37,548 nucleotides of DNA from Candidatus Thiomargarita nelsonii (GCA_000785145.2 JSZA02000064.1:1-37548), one strand, 5' to 3'. Counted from the first letter of the stretch, positions 23,845 through 32,779 are shown. Notes: generated from the sequence alone by a model not told the origin. Made by a program: numbers and translations.

Positions 23845-24894
23845 ATGTTGAAATCATTAACTATTAAAAATTTTACCGTTTTTGCCGAGGTGAAAATTGA
23901 ATTTTCACCGGGGCTTAATGTCATCATCGGGGACAATGCCACTGGAAAAACGCATTTACTCAAACTTGGATATAGTGTGATGCACACACTGTCTCGAAAA
24001 AAGAAACTTATCAATGCTAAAAAGACCTTGGCTGATAAACTTTATCAGGTATTTAAAACCAATAGTTTAGGTCATCTAACTCGTTATGGCACTGGTCGTC
24101 AACGCACTCAAGTGACGATGGAACTCGCTGAAACCCTAAAATTTTCATTCACTAAAAATAATCGCACTCAAGTAACACTTGAGCAAACCATTACAGCTAC
24201 TTTGCCACTCAATGCGGCTATATTTATTCCAACACGAGAAGTATTCAGCTTACATCCAGAAATAACGGCTTTGTATGAAGAACGCTACATGGCTCTCGAT
24301 GAAACCCACTATGATTTATGCAAAGCCCTCAATTTACCTTTACTGAAACAACTACCTCAAGAACTCAACAACATCATCAAACCCTTAGAGGCAGAACTAG
24401 GCGGTAAAGTAAAAATGGACCGAATGGGTCATTTTTACCTTGACATGCCCAAGCGCGGCAAAGTCGAAATGTCTTTAATCGCCGAAGGATTAAGAAAAAT
24501 TGCCATGCTAGTTTATCTCATTCAAAATGGCTCACTAGGCAAAGGCAGTACCCTATTTTGGGATGAGACGGAGGCCAATCTCAATCCAAGAATGATGGTT
24601 AAAGTCGTTAATGCCTTAGCAGAGCTGGCTCAATATGGTACACAAGTGATTCTGGCTACCCATGATTTATTTTTAATGAAAGAATTATCATTATTGATAG
24701 AATCCACACCAAAAATGTCAGCACAATTTTTGAGTCTTCGCCTAGATGAGCCTGGAGTAGCTGTTGAACAAGGCAGACTCCTAGAAGATTTACACACTAT
24801 TATTGTGCTTGATGAAGCCTTAGCACAAGATGATCGGGAACAAGAGTTTTACTATAAACGTGATATAAGTGTGGCGGCAAATGATAATTATTGA
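23845..24894 (+). CDS. AAA-family (ABC/OLD-like) ATPase, possible defence gene
   Basis: This 349-residue protein starts at 23845 (MLKSLTIKNFTVFAEVKIEF). Walker A GDNATGKT is at 29-36. A RecF/OLD-like region follows, then EGLRKIAMLVYLI (signature-like), Walker B TLFWDETEANLNP with Asp240-Glu241, and LATHDLFLMKEL (H-loop) near 270. This is the AAA_15/AAA_21 ATPase layout of OLD, Gabija-type and PARIS-type defence proteins, but no TOPRIM domain is attached. Its stop codon overlaps the next gene by 14 bases. The start chosen avoids the repeat-derived extension to 23731. Its role is inferred from architecture and coupling only. Confidence 0.85.
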   Translation: MLKSLTIKNFTVFAEVKIEFSPGLNVIIGDNATGKTHLLKLGYSVMHTLSRKKKLINAKKTLADKLYQVFKTNSLGHLTRYGTGRQRTQVTMELAETLKFSFTKNNRTQVTLEQTITATLPLNAAIFIPTREVFSLHPEITALYEERYMALDETHYDLCKALNLPLLKQLPQELNNIIKPLEAELGGKVKMDRMGHFYLDMPKRGKVEMSLIAEGLRKIAMLVYLIQNGSLGKGSTLFWDETEANLNPRMMVKVVNALAELAQYGTQVILATHDLFLMKELSLLIESTPKMSAQFLSLRLDEPGVAVEQGRLLEDLHTIIVLDEALAQDDREQEFYYKRDISVAANDNY

Positions 24895-25405
24895 AGAAGG
24901 AAAATTGCAATTTCAATTTCCGTCTGATTGGCAAGTATGCAAATATGATGGTATAAATCATTTTTATTATAATCAGGTTCGCAGATGTGAAGGTACTAAG
25001 GCAGTTGATATTTTGGCATGGTCAGGTAAAGAATTATTTATGATAGAAGCTAAATATTTTAGGGGCGACCGGATTAATAATAAGGAGCGTATCCTAAAAG
25101 GTGAATTAGTGGCTGAAGTGACACAAAAAGTGCGAGATACCATTGCTGGCCTATATGGCGCATTTCGTGGTTTCAATGAAGAACTTCAACCCTTTTACCG
25201 TCAACTTCTCTCTGAGAAGCGTCAATCGGTAAAAATTGTCTTGTTATTAGAAGAAGATCGACCACCCGAAAGGGCTAAAAGCTTTAAATATAGGCGAAGT
25301 CAATTACAAAAAGTCCTCAATTCGCACTTAAAATTTTTAAGTGTTCATTGTCATGTTCATGATTGTAGTGATTTGCCAAAATATTTTCAATGGAGTGTAA
25401 AATGA
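24881..25405 (+). CDS. PD-(D/E)XK-like nuclease partner of the AAA ATPase
   Basis: This 174-residue protein begins MIIIEEGKLQFQFP. Residues 41-60 read AVDILAWSGKELFMIEAKYF: Asp43, Glu56 and Lys58 form a D-x12-ExK pattern typical of the PD-(D/E)XK nuclease core, with Glu37 as the usual helix-borne acid. The rest shows predicted helices and strands (VKIVLLLEED) in keeping with the fold. It overlaps the ATPase gene by 14 bases and the next ORF by four (ATGA), so all three are probably translated together. The function as nuclease effector is inferred. I do not recognise a named family. Confidence 0.7.
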   Translation: MIIIEEGKLQFQFPSDWQVCKYDGINHFYYNQVRRCEGTKAVDILAWSGKELFMIEAKYFRGDRINNKERILKGELVAEVTQKVRDTIAGLYGAFRGFNEELQPFYRQLLSEKRQSVKIVLLLEEDRPPERAKSFKYRRSQLQKVLNSHLKFLSVHCHVHDCSDLPKYFQWSVK

Positions 25406-25569
25406 CCTTAAAACCTTGGCGCGACATTATAACCCCCAACGGCGAATATGCCCGCCCGACACGCTTGGATGAACAACTGCCAGTGTTAGGCAATGTTCAA
25501 GCAGCGCGACGGGTGGCTAAAACTATGATTGAGTCAAAAATAGTCACAAAAAAAAATCCTATTTCTTAA
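25402..25569 (+). pseudogene. Truncated third gene of the ATPase/nuclease cassette (DUF499-like start)
   Basis: The ATG overlaps the previous stop (ATGA at 25402-25405). The 55-residue product begins MTLKPWRDIITPNGEYARPT. The LKPWRxIxTP opening resembles the start of large DUF499 ATPases, which occur in phage-defence loci, though this is a weak match from memory. The frame runs into the family 3 hairpin at 25552 and stops. The remainder of a larger gene was probably removed when that hairpin arrived. It may be expressed as a short peptide. Confidence 0.45.
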
Positions 25570-25584
25570 AGAAATAGGATTTTT
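25552..25584. terminator. A/T-flanked hairpin (family 3), copy 3
   Basis: AAAAATCCTATTTCTT pairs with AAGAAATAGGATTTTT, the same arms as at 8199-8231. Lying between convergent genes (defence cassette and narI), it could act as a bidirectional terminator. Confidence 0.75.
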
Positions 25585-25597
25585 CAAATTAAATTAA

Positions 25598-26302
25598 TTA
25601 TGTTCTTTTTTCTAGCCTTGATGGACCTAAAATCGGCTTCCGTTGATTCCATCTCACCACTTGATGGGATCGCCAAACGAATTTAATAGGAATCGCTAAA
25701 AAGTGAACAAGACGGGTAAAAGGTATTAACAATACCATGAAAAACGCATTCAGGATGTGTATATGCACCATCATCGGTAAATTCTTGATCCAAACCACAT
25801 CAGGACTTAATTTGAGGATAGACCACAAATAAGGAACGGCATAATCTACATACCAAGAAGAACCCCAACGGTAGAACAGCGCTATCCACAGACCCGTTGC
25901 TACTTGAACTAAAAGTACAATGAGTAAGGCAATATCCATTGGTGAAGTCACCTTTCTAATACGCCTTCTGGTTATTCGTCTTACAATAAGCATCAACAGT
26001 CCCATTAGTGTCAACAACCCCAAACTGAATCCGGTTATTTCCATAATATACAATCGCATTGGGACCATATTCCACCAAAAAATACTTTCAGGGAGCAAAA
26101 AGCCAACAAAATGCATGGTTAGCACAGCTAAAATACCATAATGCCAAGCCACAGAACCCCAAAAGAGTTGCCTAGTTTCTAAAAATTGAGAAGATAGAGT
26201 AGAATAAGAAAATGGATCATTTATATATCGCCAAACGATTCCCACTATGGCGATGAAAATACACACATAAGGAAAAATTGCAAACCATAATAGATCATAC
26301 AT
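25598..26302 (-). CDS. narI: Respiratory nitrate reductase gamma subunit (cytochrome b)
   Basis: This 234-residue membrane protein has about five transmembrane helices, and its histidines include HFVGFLLPE and the late MMVHIHILNAFFMVLLIPFT segment that bind the two haems b. It oxidises quinol and passes electrons to NarH. The start at 26302 has a good GGAG ribosome site 10 bases upstream. It is the last gene of the nar unit but is separated from narH by 633 bases of repeats instead of narJ. A GTGCAAGG/CCTTGCAC hairpin lies just before the ribosome site. No lesion is seen. Confidence 0.93.
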   Translation of the reverse strand: MYDLLWFAIFPYVCIFIAIVGIVWRYINDPFSYSTLSSQFLETRQLFWGSVAWHYGILAVLTMHFVGFLLPESIFWWNMVPMRLYIMEITGFSLGLLTLMGLLMLIVRRITRRRIRKVTSPMDIALLIVLLVQVATGLWIALFYRWGSSWYVDYAVPYLWSILKLSPDVVWIKNLPMMVHIHILNAFFMVLLIPFTRLVHFLAIPIKFVWRSHQVVRWNQRKPILGPSRLEKRT

Positions 26303-26322
26303 AATTATCTTTTCTCCAGCTA

Positions 26323-26342
26323 GTGCAAGGTACGCCTTGCAC
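26323..26342 (-). repeat. Hairpin upstream of narI
   Basis: GTGCAAGG and CCTTGCAC (8-bp arms, loop of four) lie about 20 bases before the narI start codon on its transcript. Its second arm plus GTTTA (CCTTGCACGTTTA, 26335-26347) recurs at 26922-26934 on the other side of the repeat array. Confidence 0.75.
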
Positions 26343-26359
26343 GTTTACAAATTTTTTTT

Positions 26360-26394
26360 GTTTCGGGAATGGAGCGTAGCGGATTTCCCGAAAC
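26360..26394. repeat. Single inverted copy of the array palindrome
   Basis: GTTTCGGGAATGGAGCGTAG...TTTCCCGAAAC is the array element in the opposite orientation with small changes. Further single copies are at 19912-19946 and 20045-20079. Confidence 0.85.
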
Positions 26395-26400
26395 GCCAAC

Positions 26401-26873
26401 AACGACTTTTTTCGGGAAATCCGCTCTGCTCCATTCCCGAAACAACGACTTTTTTCGGGAAATCCGCTCTGCTCCATTCCCGAAACAACGACTTTTTTCG
26501 GGAAATCCGCTCTGCTCCATTCCCGAAACAACGACTTTTTTCGGGAAATCCGCTCTGCTCCATTCCCGAAACAACGACTTTTTTCGGGAAATCCGCTCTG
26601 CTCCATTCCCGAAACAACGACTTTTTTCGGGAAATCCGCTCTGCTCCATTCCCGAAACAACGACTTTTTTCGGGAAATCCGCTCTGCTCCATTCCCGAAA
26701 CAACGACTTTTTTCGGGAAATCCGCTCTGCTCCATTCCCTAAACAACGACTTTTTTCGGGAAATCCGCTCTGCTCCATTCCCGAAACAACGACTTTTTTC
26801 GGGAAATCCGCTCTGCTCCATTCCCGAAACAACGAATTTTTTCGGGAAATCCGCTCTGCTCCATTCCCGAAAC
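26401..26873. repeat. Tandem array of eleven 43-bp hairpin units between narH and narI
   Basis: Eleven contiguous 43-bp units start at 26401 and every 43 bases after. Each contains TTTCGGGAA ... TTCCCGAAA, a 9-bp stem around CTCTGCTCC-type sequence. The units are identical except for a G to T at the unit starting 26702 and C to A in the last unit, so the expansion is recent. Because 43 is not a multiple of three and the unit has no stop in its open frames, long overlapping ORFs appear on both strands; these are artefacts. There are no spacers, so it is not a CRISPR. Confidence 0.95.
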
Positions 26874-26935
26874 AACGAAGGCGTCAACGGGTGTTTAGCT
26901 TCGCTAAACAACGAAGGCCTACCTTGCACGTTTAA

Positions 26936-28435
26936 TTACAACCCCCGTTCGATACGTCCTTTGAAACCACCGAAACCGATTTCTGCTCGGAAAGTGTTGG
27001 AATCATCATTCATCGCCAGTTCCGTCGCATATTCACGGTGCGATGCCGGTATCACAAAACGATCCTCAATCGTTGGCAAGGAAGTCAAACGGTATATCTC
27101 TTCACAAGCCTCTTCCGTCAAGCCCGTCTTTTTAAGCATCGCCTCTAGTTCAGCAGAATCCACATCGCCCACTTCTTTAAAGCGTCTGTATGAACGCACC
27201 GCTAAGAGTTTTTCCAAAGGCATACGCACCTGTTCTTCATTCCCCGCAGCGAACAGACTGGCTAAGTACTGCATGGGCAGACGCGCCCTATCCAAAGAAC
27301 CAAAATAATCCTCCGCATCCACTTTGTAAAGACCCTTATCAACATAGCCTAACACAGGCAACAAGGGGGGAATGTAGAATAGCATTGGCAGAGTACGAAA
27401 TTCTGGATGCAATGGTAAAGCCATTTTCCATTCTTTAACAAATTTATAAACAGGGGATTTCTGGGCGGCTTCAATCATTGAAAAGTGTACACCATTCTGT
27501 TCCGCTTGGGCAATAACTTCAGGATCATGTGGATCCAAAATCATTTCCCGTTGAAGCTCAACCAATTCCTCTTCTGATGCAGAAGCTGTGGCTTCAATTT
27601 TGTCCGCATCATACAACAATACACCTAAATAACGAATGCGACCGACACAAGAATGGAAGCAGGCGGGTGCTTGCCCAGATTCTAGTCTGGGGTAGCAGAG
27701 AATACATTTTTCAGATTTTCCACTCTTCCAATTGTAAAAAGTCTTTTTGTAAGGACAACCAGAAATACAAAAACGCCACCCACGGCAGGCATTTTGATCG
27801 AGCAAAACAATGCCATCTTCACCACGCTTATAAAGGGCACCTGAAGGACAGGAAGCGACACAAGTTGGATTTAAACAATGGTTGCATATTCGTGGCAAGT
27901 AGAATATGACCATCCGTTCCATTTCAAAAAAAGCCTCCTTTTGTGCCTCACTTAGGTTCTCCATATTGGGATCATTCTTGGCATAAATGCTTGATCCCCC
28001 CAAATCATCATCCCAATTTGGCCCTGATTTGATGTCAATATGTTTACCCGTCAGAAGCGAGACAGCGCGTGCCGTTGGTTGATCGTCACCCGCTTTAGCA
28101 TCGAATAACTCACCGTAGTTGTATGTCCATGGCTCATAATAATCATCAACCGTTGGCATGTGGGGTTGATGAAATATATTGGTGAAAGTGCTCGCTTTAT
28201 CCGCTACCTTTAACTTAATCGATTTTCCTTTCTGTTCCCAACCACCTTTATACTTATCTTGCTCTTCCCATTTAGTGGGATAACCTGTACCCGGCTTGGT
28301 TTCTACATTGTTCCACCACATGTACTCTGTACCTTCGCGATCGGTCCAAATATTTTTGCAGGCAACGCTACAAGTATGACAGCCAATACATTTATCTAGG
28401 TGAAACATCATTGAGATTTGTGCTCTGACATCCAT
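26936..28435 (-). CDS. narH: Respiratory nitrate reductase beta (iron-sulfur) subunit
   Basis: This 499-residue electron-transfer subunit has four Cys clusters. CIGCHTCSVAC (16-26) binds [4Fe-4S], as do CNHCLNPTCVASCP and CILCYPRLESGQAPACFHSC. The cluster CRGWRFCISGCP has tryptophan in place of one Cys and holds the [3Fe-4S] centre. It carries electrons from NarI to NarG. Its ribosome site GGAG lies about 10 bases before the ATG. It is separated from narG by 83 bases that contain a hairpin, and from narI by the repeat array. Length and motifs are normal. Confidence 0.95.
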   Translation of the reverse strand: MDVRAQISMMFHLDKCIGCHTCSVACKNIWTDREGTEYMWWNNVETKPGTGYPTKWEEQDKYKGGWEQKGKSIKLKVADKASTFTNIFHQPHMPTVDDYYEPWTYNYGELFDAKAGDDQPTARAVSLLTGKHIDIKSGPNWDDDLGGSSIYAKNDPNMENLSEAQKEAFFEMERMVIFYLPRICNHCLNPTCVASCPSGALYKRGEDGIVLLDQNACRGWRFCISGCPYKKTFYNWKSGKSEKCILCYPRLESGQAPACFHSCVGRIRYLGVLLYDADKIEATASASEEELVELQREMILDPHDPEVIAQAEQNGVHFSMIEAAQKSPVYKFVKEWKMALPLHPEFRTLPMLFYIPPLLPVLGYVDKGLYKVDAEDYFGSLDRARLPMQYLASLFAAGNEEQVRMPLEKLLAVRSYRRFKEVGDVDSAELEAMLKKTGLTEEACEEIYRLTSLPTIEDRFVIPASHREYATELAMNDDSNTFRAEIGFGGFKGRIERGL

Positions 28436-28465
28436 TATTTCTCACTCCAGCGGTAGCAAAAGCAT

Positions 28466-28514
28466 TAGACTTGTCCCTAAATAATTTAAATATAATTAAA
28501 AAGGGACATGTCTA
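28466..28514 (-). repeat. Inverted repeat in the narG-narH gap
   Basis: TAGACTTGTCCCT (28466-28478) and AGGGACATGTCTA (28502-28514) form a 13-bp stem with one mismatch around an AT-rich loop. It may pause transcription or protect the mRNA and so set different narG and narH levels. Confidence 0.8.
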
Positions 28515-28518
28515 TTAA

Positions 28519-31500
28519 TTAAAATTGAGGTTCACCTTCTAGTTTATGAACTAGCACATAGCTATCACGATTGCCCCCAGTGGGTCCCCAATAATTCCAA
28601 TCATACGTAAATTGCCCATAACCACCCATCATCAGTACCGGTTTCAGTCGAGTACGGGTGAGACTATTAACACCACCAGCGCGTCTCCCTCCCCGTAAAG
28701 GTGATTTAGGTACGGAGATAGTACGTTCTGCTGCGTGATACCATATCCCGACACCATCAGGAATACGAGCACTCACAATGGCGCGGGTAACGACAACCCC
28801 ATGATCATTGTAAATCTCTACCCAGTCATTATCGCTAACCCCAATCTTGTCTGCATCTTTGGGACTCATCCAGAAAGGTTCCATACCTCTCGACAGGGTC
28901 AACATACGGTGGTTATCATAATAGGTCGAATGAATGTGCCACTTACCATGCGGCGTCAGATAGTTGAGCATGATGCTCTTATCATCCTTTTGCGTCTTAG
29001 CAAACTCACCGTATAACATGGGATCCATCTTAGGTTTATAAGTGGGCAAATGCTCACCGTAAGCCAGATAACCTTCATGATCTAGGTAGAACTGTTGCCG
29101 TCCCGTCAAGGTTCGCCAAGGCACCTTACGCTCTGTATTCATACAGAAAGGAGCATAGGCGCGACCTTTATTGACGATACCAGACCAACAGGGGCTGGTC
29201 AAAATGCGACGAGGTTGGCGTTGAATGTCTTCATACGTCACACTCGCATCACGACTCCCTTCTCCTAAATCTTTAAGCGGTAAACCCACCTTTTTCTCGT
29301 ATTCAGAAAAGGCACGATAAGCGGATTCTCCATTCGATTCAGGCGCAAATCGCAAGATGATATTAATGGCATGAACCACATCATCCAAAGAGGGATAGGT
29401 TTTTCCATTCCATTGCGTCGTCGGATGCGTTTTCAGCGTTTCATCGTACATATCTTCAATATCCCAATGAACGCCATGAGCACTGAGACCTTTATCCCTC
29501 GCTGCCGGACCAAATGAGATAAAGCGATTATACAAGTTTTTGTAATCTCGGGTGACGATCTTCATATGTGGCATCGTCTTCCCCGGGATGGCTTCACATT
29601 CTCCTTTTGCCCAATCCTTAATAGAGGTTTGCGCGATTTCATCAGGATAATCATGTGCCAAGGGAGAACACACAAAATCTTTCACCGGCTCTGGCAAATG
29701 TTTTTCAGCTAAATGGCTTATATCCTTGGCAAGTGACTTATAAATCTCCCAGTCAGTTCGCGCTTCCCAATTCGGAGCGACGGCCTCTGAGAGGGGATGA
29801 ATAAAAGAATGCATGTCAGTGGTGTTAAGATCATTTTTTTCGTACCAGTGAGCCGTCGGCAGCACAATATCTGAATAAAGGGCCGTCGTATCCATACGGA
29901 AGTTAATATCCACCACTAAATCCATTTTACCTTTAGGCGCCTCTCGCCAAACCACTTCCTTTAACATCTCCTTGCTCACTTCATCCTCGGCAACCATATT
30001 GGTATGGGTACCCAAGTAGTGATGTAGGAAGTATTCATGGCCTTTAGCACTGGCCAAAAGAGCATTCGCACGCCAAATAAACCAGACTCTAGGCCAGTTA
30101 TTAGGATGATCGGGATCTTCGATGGCGAAACGTAATTTTTTATCCTTTAATTGGTCAACGACATACTGGACAACTTCGCCGTCTGTCTTTGCACCGGCTT
30201 GTTCGGCATCCTTAACGATCTCGAGACTGTTTCGCTCAAATTGAGGATAGAAAGGCAACCAGCCCATGCGTACCGCACGCGCATTGATATCAGCTGCATG
30301 ACCCTCGGTCCATTCATTATCTCCTTTTAAAGCAGAATACTTGGAGAATGGGCCTTCATAACGCCATTGATCGGAGTGGATGTAATGCCAACTGGGGGTA
30401 TTTTGCAACCGGGCAGCGCTTCCCCAATCCGCTGCACTTGAGATCGCTTTCCAAGGCGCAATGGGGGCTAATTTTTCTTGCCCCACGTAGTGACCTAAGC
30501 CACCCCCATTTTTACCCACACAGCCACACAACATCAAAGCCGTGATCGGGCCTCGATAGACCAGGTTATTGTGATACCACTGAGTAACACCCGCACCAAT
30601 GATGACTGTACATTTGCCATCCGTTTTTTCAGCCGTGTCAGCAAATTCACGAGCAAAATTGATGACAGTCTCCTTGTCAATGCCCGTAAATTTTTCTTGC
30701 CAAGCGGGTGTATAAGTCAGTTCAGTCTCATCGTAACTGTTCGGATATTCTCCGTCTAAATCACGATTGACACCAAAATTGGCCATCATCAAATCAAAGG
30801 TGGTGGTGACAGCGACTTTACCCTCAGCCGTTTCGATATATTTCACCGGCACACCACGCTTGAGCATCGTGTTTTTGTTTGAAAAGTCTTCAAATTCAAC
30901 TTGAAGGACCTCATCACGATTGTCAAGAAAGGAGAGCAGGGGCGCAATAGGCGAATCATCTAGGCCATCTTTTAATTCTAAATTCCACTCCCCTTGCTTG
31001 GATTGCCAACGATGACCCACCGTGCCTTTCGGCATCTTGGGTGCCCCCGCCTTCTCATCAAACATTAAAAACTTCCACTCACCATTTTCTTCATCCTTGT
31101 AAGGATCAATGGTGTTGGCACGTAAGAATTGGCCGGCTTTGTACCCATCCTCACTTTTATTCAATACCACCAAAAAAGGTGAATCGGTGAATTCCTTCAG
31201 GTAAGCATTGAAAGAATCTGTTTGTTTTTTAACAAAATATTCTGTCAATATCACATGATTAACAGACATCCAAAATGCGCCATCTTGTCCGGCATGGACG
31301 GGTACCCACCAGTCAGCGAATTTGGTCACTTGGCTAAAATCTGGAGAAAAGACCACAAATTTTGAACCATTCTGACGAGCTTCCACGATGAAATGGACAT
31401 CGGGAGTCCGGGTCATACTCAAATTTGACCCCATTGAAACGATGAACTTGGAATTATACCAATCGGCACTTTCATGAACATCCGTTTGATCTCCCCAAAC

Positions 31501-32139
31501 TTCAGGAGAAGCAGGCGGCAGATCACAATACCAATCATAAAAGCTGAGTAGAGTGCCGCCCATCAGCCCTAACAAACGTGTTCCCGCCGCAAAACTCAAT
31601 TGCGACATGGCAGGGATGGGAGAAAAACCGACAATACGATCAGGGCCATACTTTTTAATCGTGTGGACATTGGCCGCTGAAATGAGTTCCAACACTTCCC
31701 GCCAGTTTGAACGCTGAAAACCACCCTTACCGCGTGCTTGTTGATAACTTTGGCGTGCTTCTGGATCAGAAACGATTGAGGCCCAAGCATCTACAGGGTC
31801 ATCATGTTTATCACGCGCATTGCGCCACAAGTCCATCAATTTACCACGAATATAGGGATATTTCACCCTGAGCGGGCTATAGACATACCAAGAGGCAGAG
31901 ATACCTCGTTGACAACCGCGAGGTTCATAAGGGGGCAAACCACTTTCTAATTTAGGATAATCAAGATGTTGCATTTCCCATGTGATCACCCCACTCTTCA
32001 CATAAATTTTCCAAGAACATGCCCCAGTACAGTTGACACCATGCGTACTGCGGACAACTTTATCGTATTGCCAACGGGAGCGATAAAATGATTCCCATTC
32101 GCGGGTTTTTGGATTGACAATGTCTTGAATCCAGCCCAT
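28519..32139 (-). CDS. narG: Respiratory nitrate reductase alpha (molybdenum) subunit
   Basis: This 1206-residue catalytic subunit reduces nitrate to nitrite at bis-MGD molybdenum on the cytoplasmic side. The FS0 cluster ligands are His33, Cys37, Cys41 and Cys76 (STHGVNCTGAC ... PRGCQRG), matching the E. coli His-Cys3 pattern. ADWYNSKFIV carries the Asp that ligates Mo in homologues, followed by SMGSNLSMTRTPDVHF. No Tat twin arginine is needed. The start at 32139 has GGGAGA upstream, and that site overlaps the last codons of narC. No lesion is visible over the full length, so the enzyme is probably functional if a NarJ chaperone is supplied elsewhere. Confidence 0.96.
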   Translation of the reverse strand: MGWIQDIVNPKTREWESFYRSRWQYDKVVRSTHGVNCTGACSWKIYVKSGVITWEMQHLDYPKLESGLPPYEPRGCQRGISASWYVYSPLRVKYPYIRGKLMDLWRNARDKHDDPVDAWASIVSDPEARQSYQQARGKGGFQRSNWREVLELISAANVHTIKKYGPDRIVGFSPIPAMSQLSFAAGTRLLGLMGGTLLSFYDWYCDLPPASPEVWGDQTDVHESADWYNSKFIVSMGSNLSMTRTPDVHFIVEARQNGSKFVVFSPDFSQVTKFADWWVPVHAGQDGAFWMSVNHVILTEYFVKKQTDSFNAYLKEFTDSPFLVVLNKSEDGYKAGQFLRANTIDPYKDEENGEWKFLMFDEKAGAPKMPKGTVGHRWQSKQGEWNLELKDGLDDSPIAPLLSFLDNRDEVLQVEFEDFSNKNTMLKRGVPVKYIETAEGKVAVTTTFDLMMANFGVNRDLDGEYPNSYDETELTYTPAWQEKFTGIDKETVINFAREFADTAEKTDGKCTVIIGAGVTQWYHNNLVYRGPITALMLCGCVGKNGGGLGHYVGQEKLAPIAPWKAISSAADWGSAARLQNTPSWHYIHSDQWRYEGPFSKYSALKGDNEWTEGHAADINARAVRMGWLPFYPQFERNSLEIVKDAEQAGAKTDGEVVQYVVDQLKDKKLRFAIEDPDHPNNWPRVWFIWRANALLASAKGHEYFLHHYLGTHTNMVAEDEVSKEMLKEVVWREAPKGKMDLVVDINFRMDTTALYSDIVLPTAHWYEKNDLNTTDMHSFIHPLSEAVAPNWEARTDWEIYKSLAKDISHLAEKHLPEPVKDFVCSPLAHDYPDEIAQTSIKDWAKGECEAIPGKTMPHMKIVTRDYKNLYNRFISFGPAARDKGLSAHGVHWDIEDMYDETLKTHPTTQWNGKTYPSLDDVVHAINIILRFAPESNGESAYRAFSEYEKKVGLPLKDLGEGSRDASVTYEDIQRQPRRILTSPCWSGIVNKGRAYAPFCMNTERKVPWRTLTGRQQFYLDHEGYLAYGEHLPTYKPKMDPMLYGEFAKTQKDDKSIMLNYLTPHGKWHIHSTYYDNHRMLTLSRGMEPFWMSPKDADKIGVSDNDWVEIYNDHGVVVTRAIVSARIPDGVGIWYHAAERTISVPKSPLRGGRRAGGVNSLTRTRLKPVLMMGGYGQFTYDWNYWGPTGGNRDSYVLVHKLEGEPQF

Positions 32140-32144
32140 ATTAT

Positions 32145-32720
32145 TTATCTCCCAACCAAAGGTATGTGTACCCCGGTCAATCGTTTTCTCCAGATGAAGT
32201 GTATGAGGATATATAGAAAAAGAAATCCTCCCGCACTTATCAGACTAAATGTAAAGTCCATCGACGGTTTTTTCTCGAGGCTAACCGTTTTGGCAAAATA
32301 AGCCGTTAGGTGAGCGGCTTCGTCCATTTCAACGGGTTTTTTAGAATACATAACGACCATTGAAGTAAATGGCGAACTGACTATGATAGATTTTAGCCCT
32401 ATATCCGCACCAAACTTCGAATAAGCCATTGTCAAATCTGGACCTAATGTGCCGCCAGCTAAATAACCGAGTTCGCTTGTCGTATGACAGGCAATACAAG
32501 GAGTGGCACCATTGGCAAAAGATTTTTCCCCAGTAAATAAGGCTTTACCAATATCAGCTGAGCCCTCTATCGCTTTAAATACCATTGGCTTTTTGGGGGT
32601 TTCAATGGACTGAGCAGGTAGCCAACTCAGCCCAATCATTAATGAGCTAAACAAAAAAACAAACTGTTTAGCTCGAAAATATAAATGACTTGTCAGATGC
32701 ATTATTGGTATTATCTCCAT
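32145..32720 (-). CDS. narC: Membrane-anchored cytochrome c of the nar operon (NarC-like)
   Basis: This 191-residue protein is the first gene of the nar unit. It has an N-terminal hydrophobic signal/anchor (about residues 18-37), a single haem c motif CIACH (75-79) preceded by SADIGKALFTGEKSF, a Met-containing VVMYSKKPVEMDEAAHL region that may supply the axial ligand, and a C-terminal transmembrane helix (about 155-177). It probably feeds electrons to or from NarI, or serves as a separate periplasmic electron entry, as proposed for NarC in other operons. An ATG at 32702 is an alternative start. The stop codon is within a few bases of narG, so the two are coupled. Confidence 0.8.
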   Translation of the reverse strand: MEIIPIMHLTSHLYFRAKQFVFLFSSLMIGLSWLPAQSIETPKKPMVFKAIEGSADIGKALFTGEKSFANGATPCIACHTTSELGYLAGGTLGPDLTMAYSKFGADIGLKSIIVSSPFTSMVVMYSKKPVEMDEAAHLTAYFAKTVSLEKKPSMDFTFSLISAGGFLFLYILIHFIWRKRLTGVHIPLVGR

Positions 32721-32779
32721 TGCTTAGGCCGAAAAATTCTGCTCTTAACTTAAATTAAGACTTGATCTTCTCGGTTTAT

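Noticed and set aside
26401..26873. CRISPR array
   Set aside because: Units are contiguous and identical, with no unique spacers and no cas genes.
26295..27308. Several long overlapping ORFs on both strands through the repeat array (including one running antisense into narH)
   Set aside because: They exist only because the 43-bp unit lacks stops and its length is not a multiple of three; no start signals or protein family support them.
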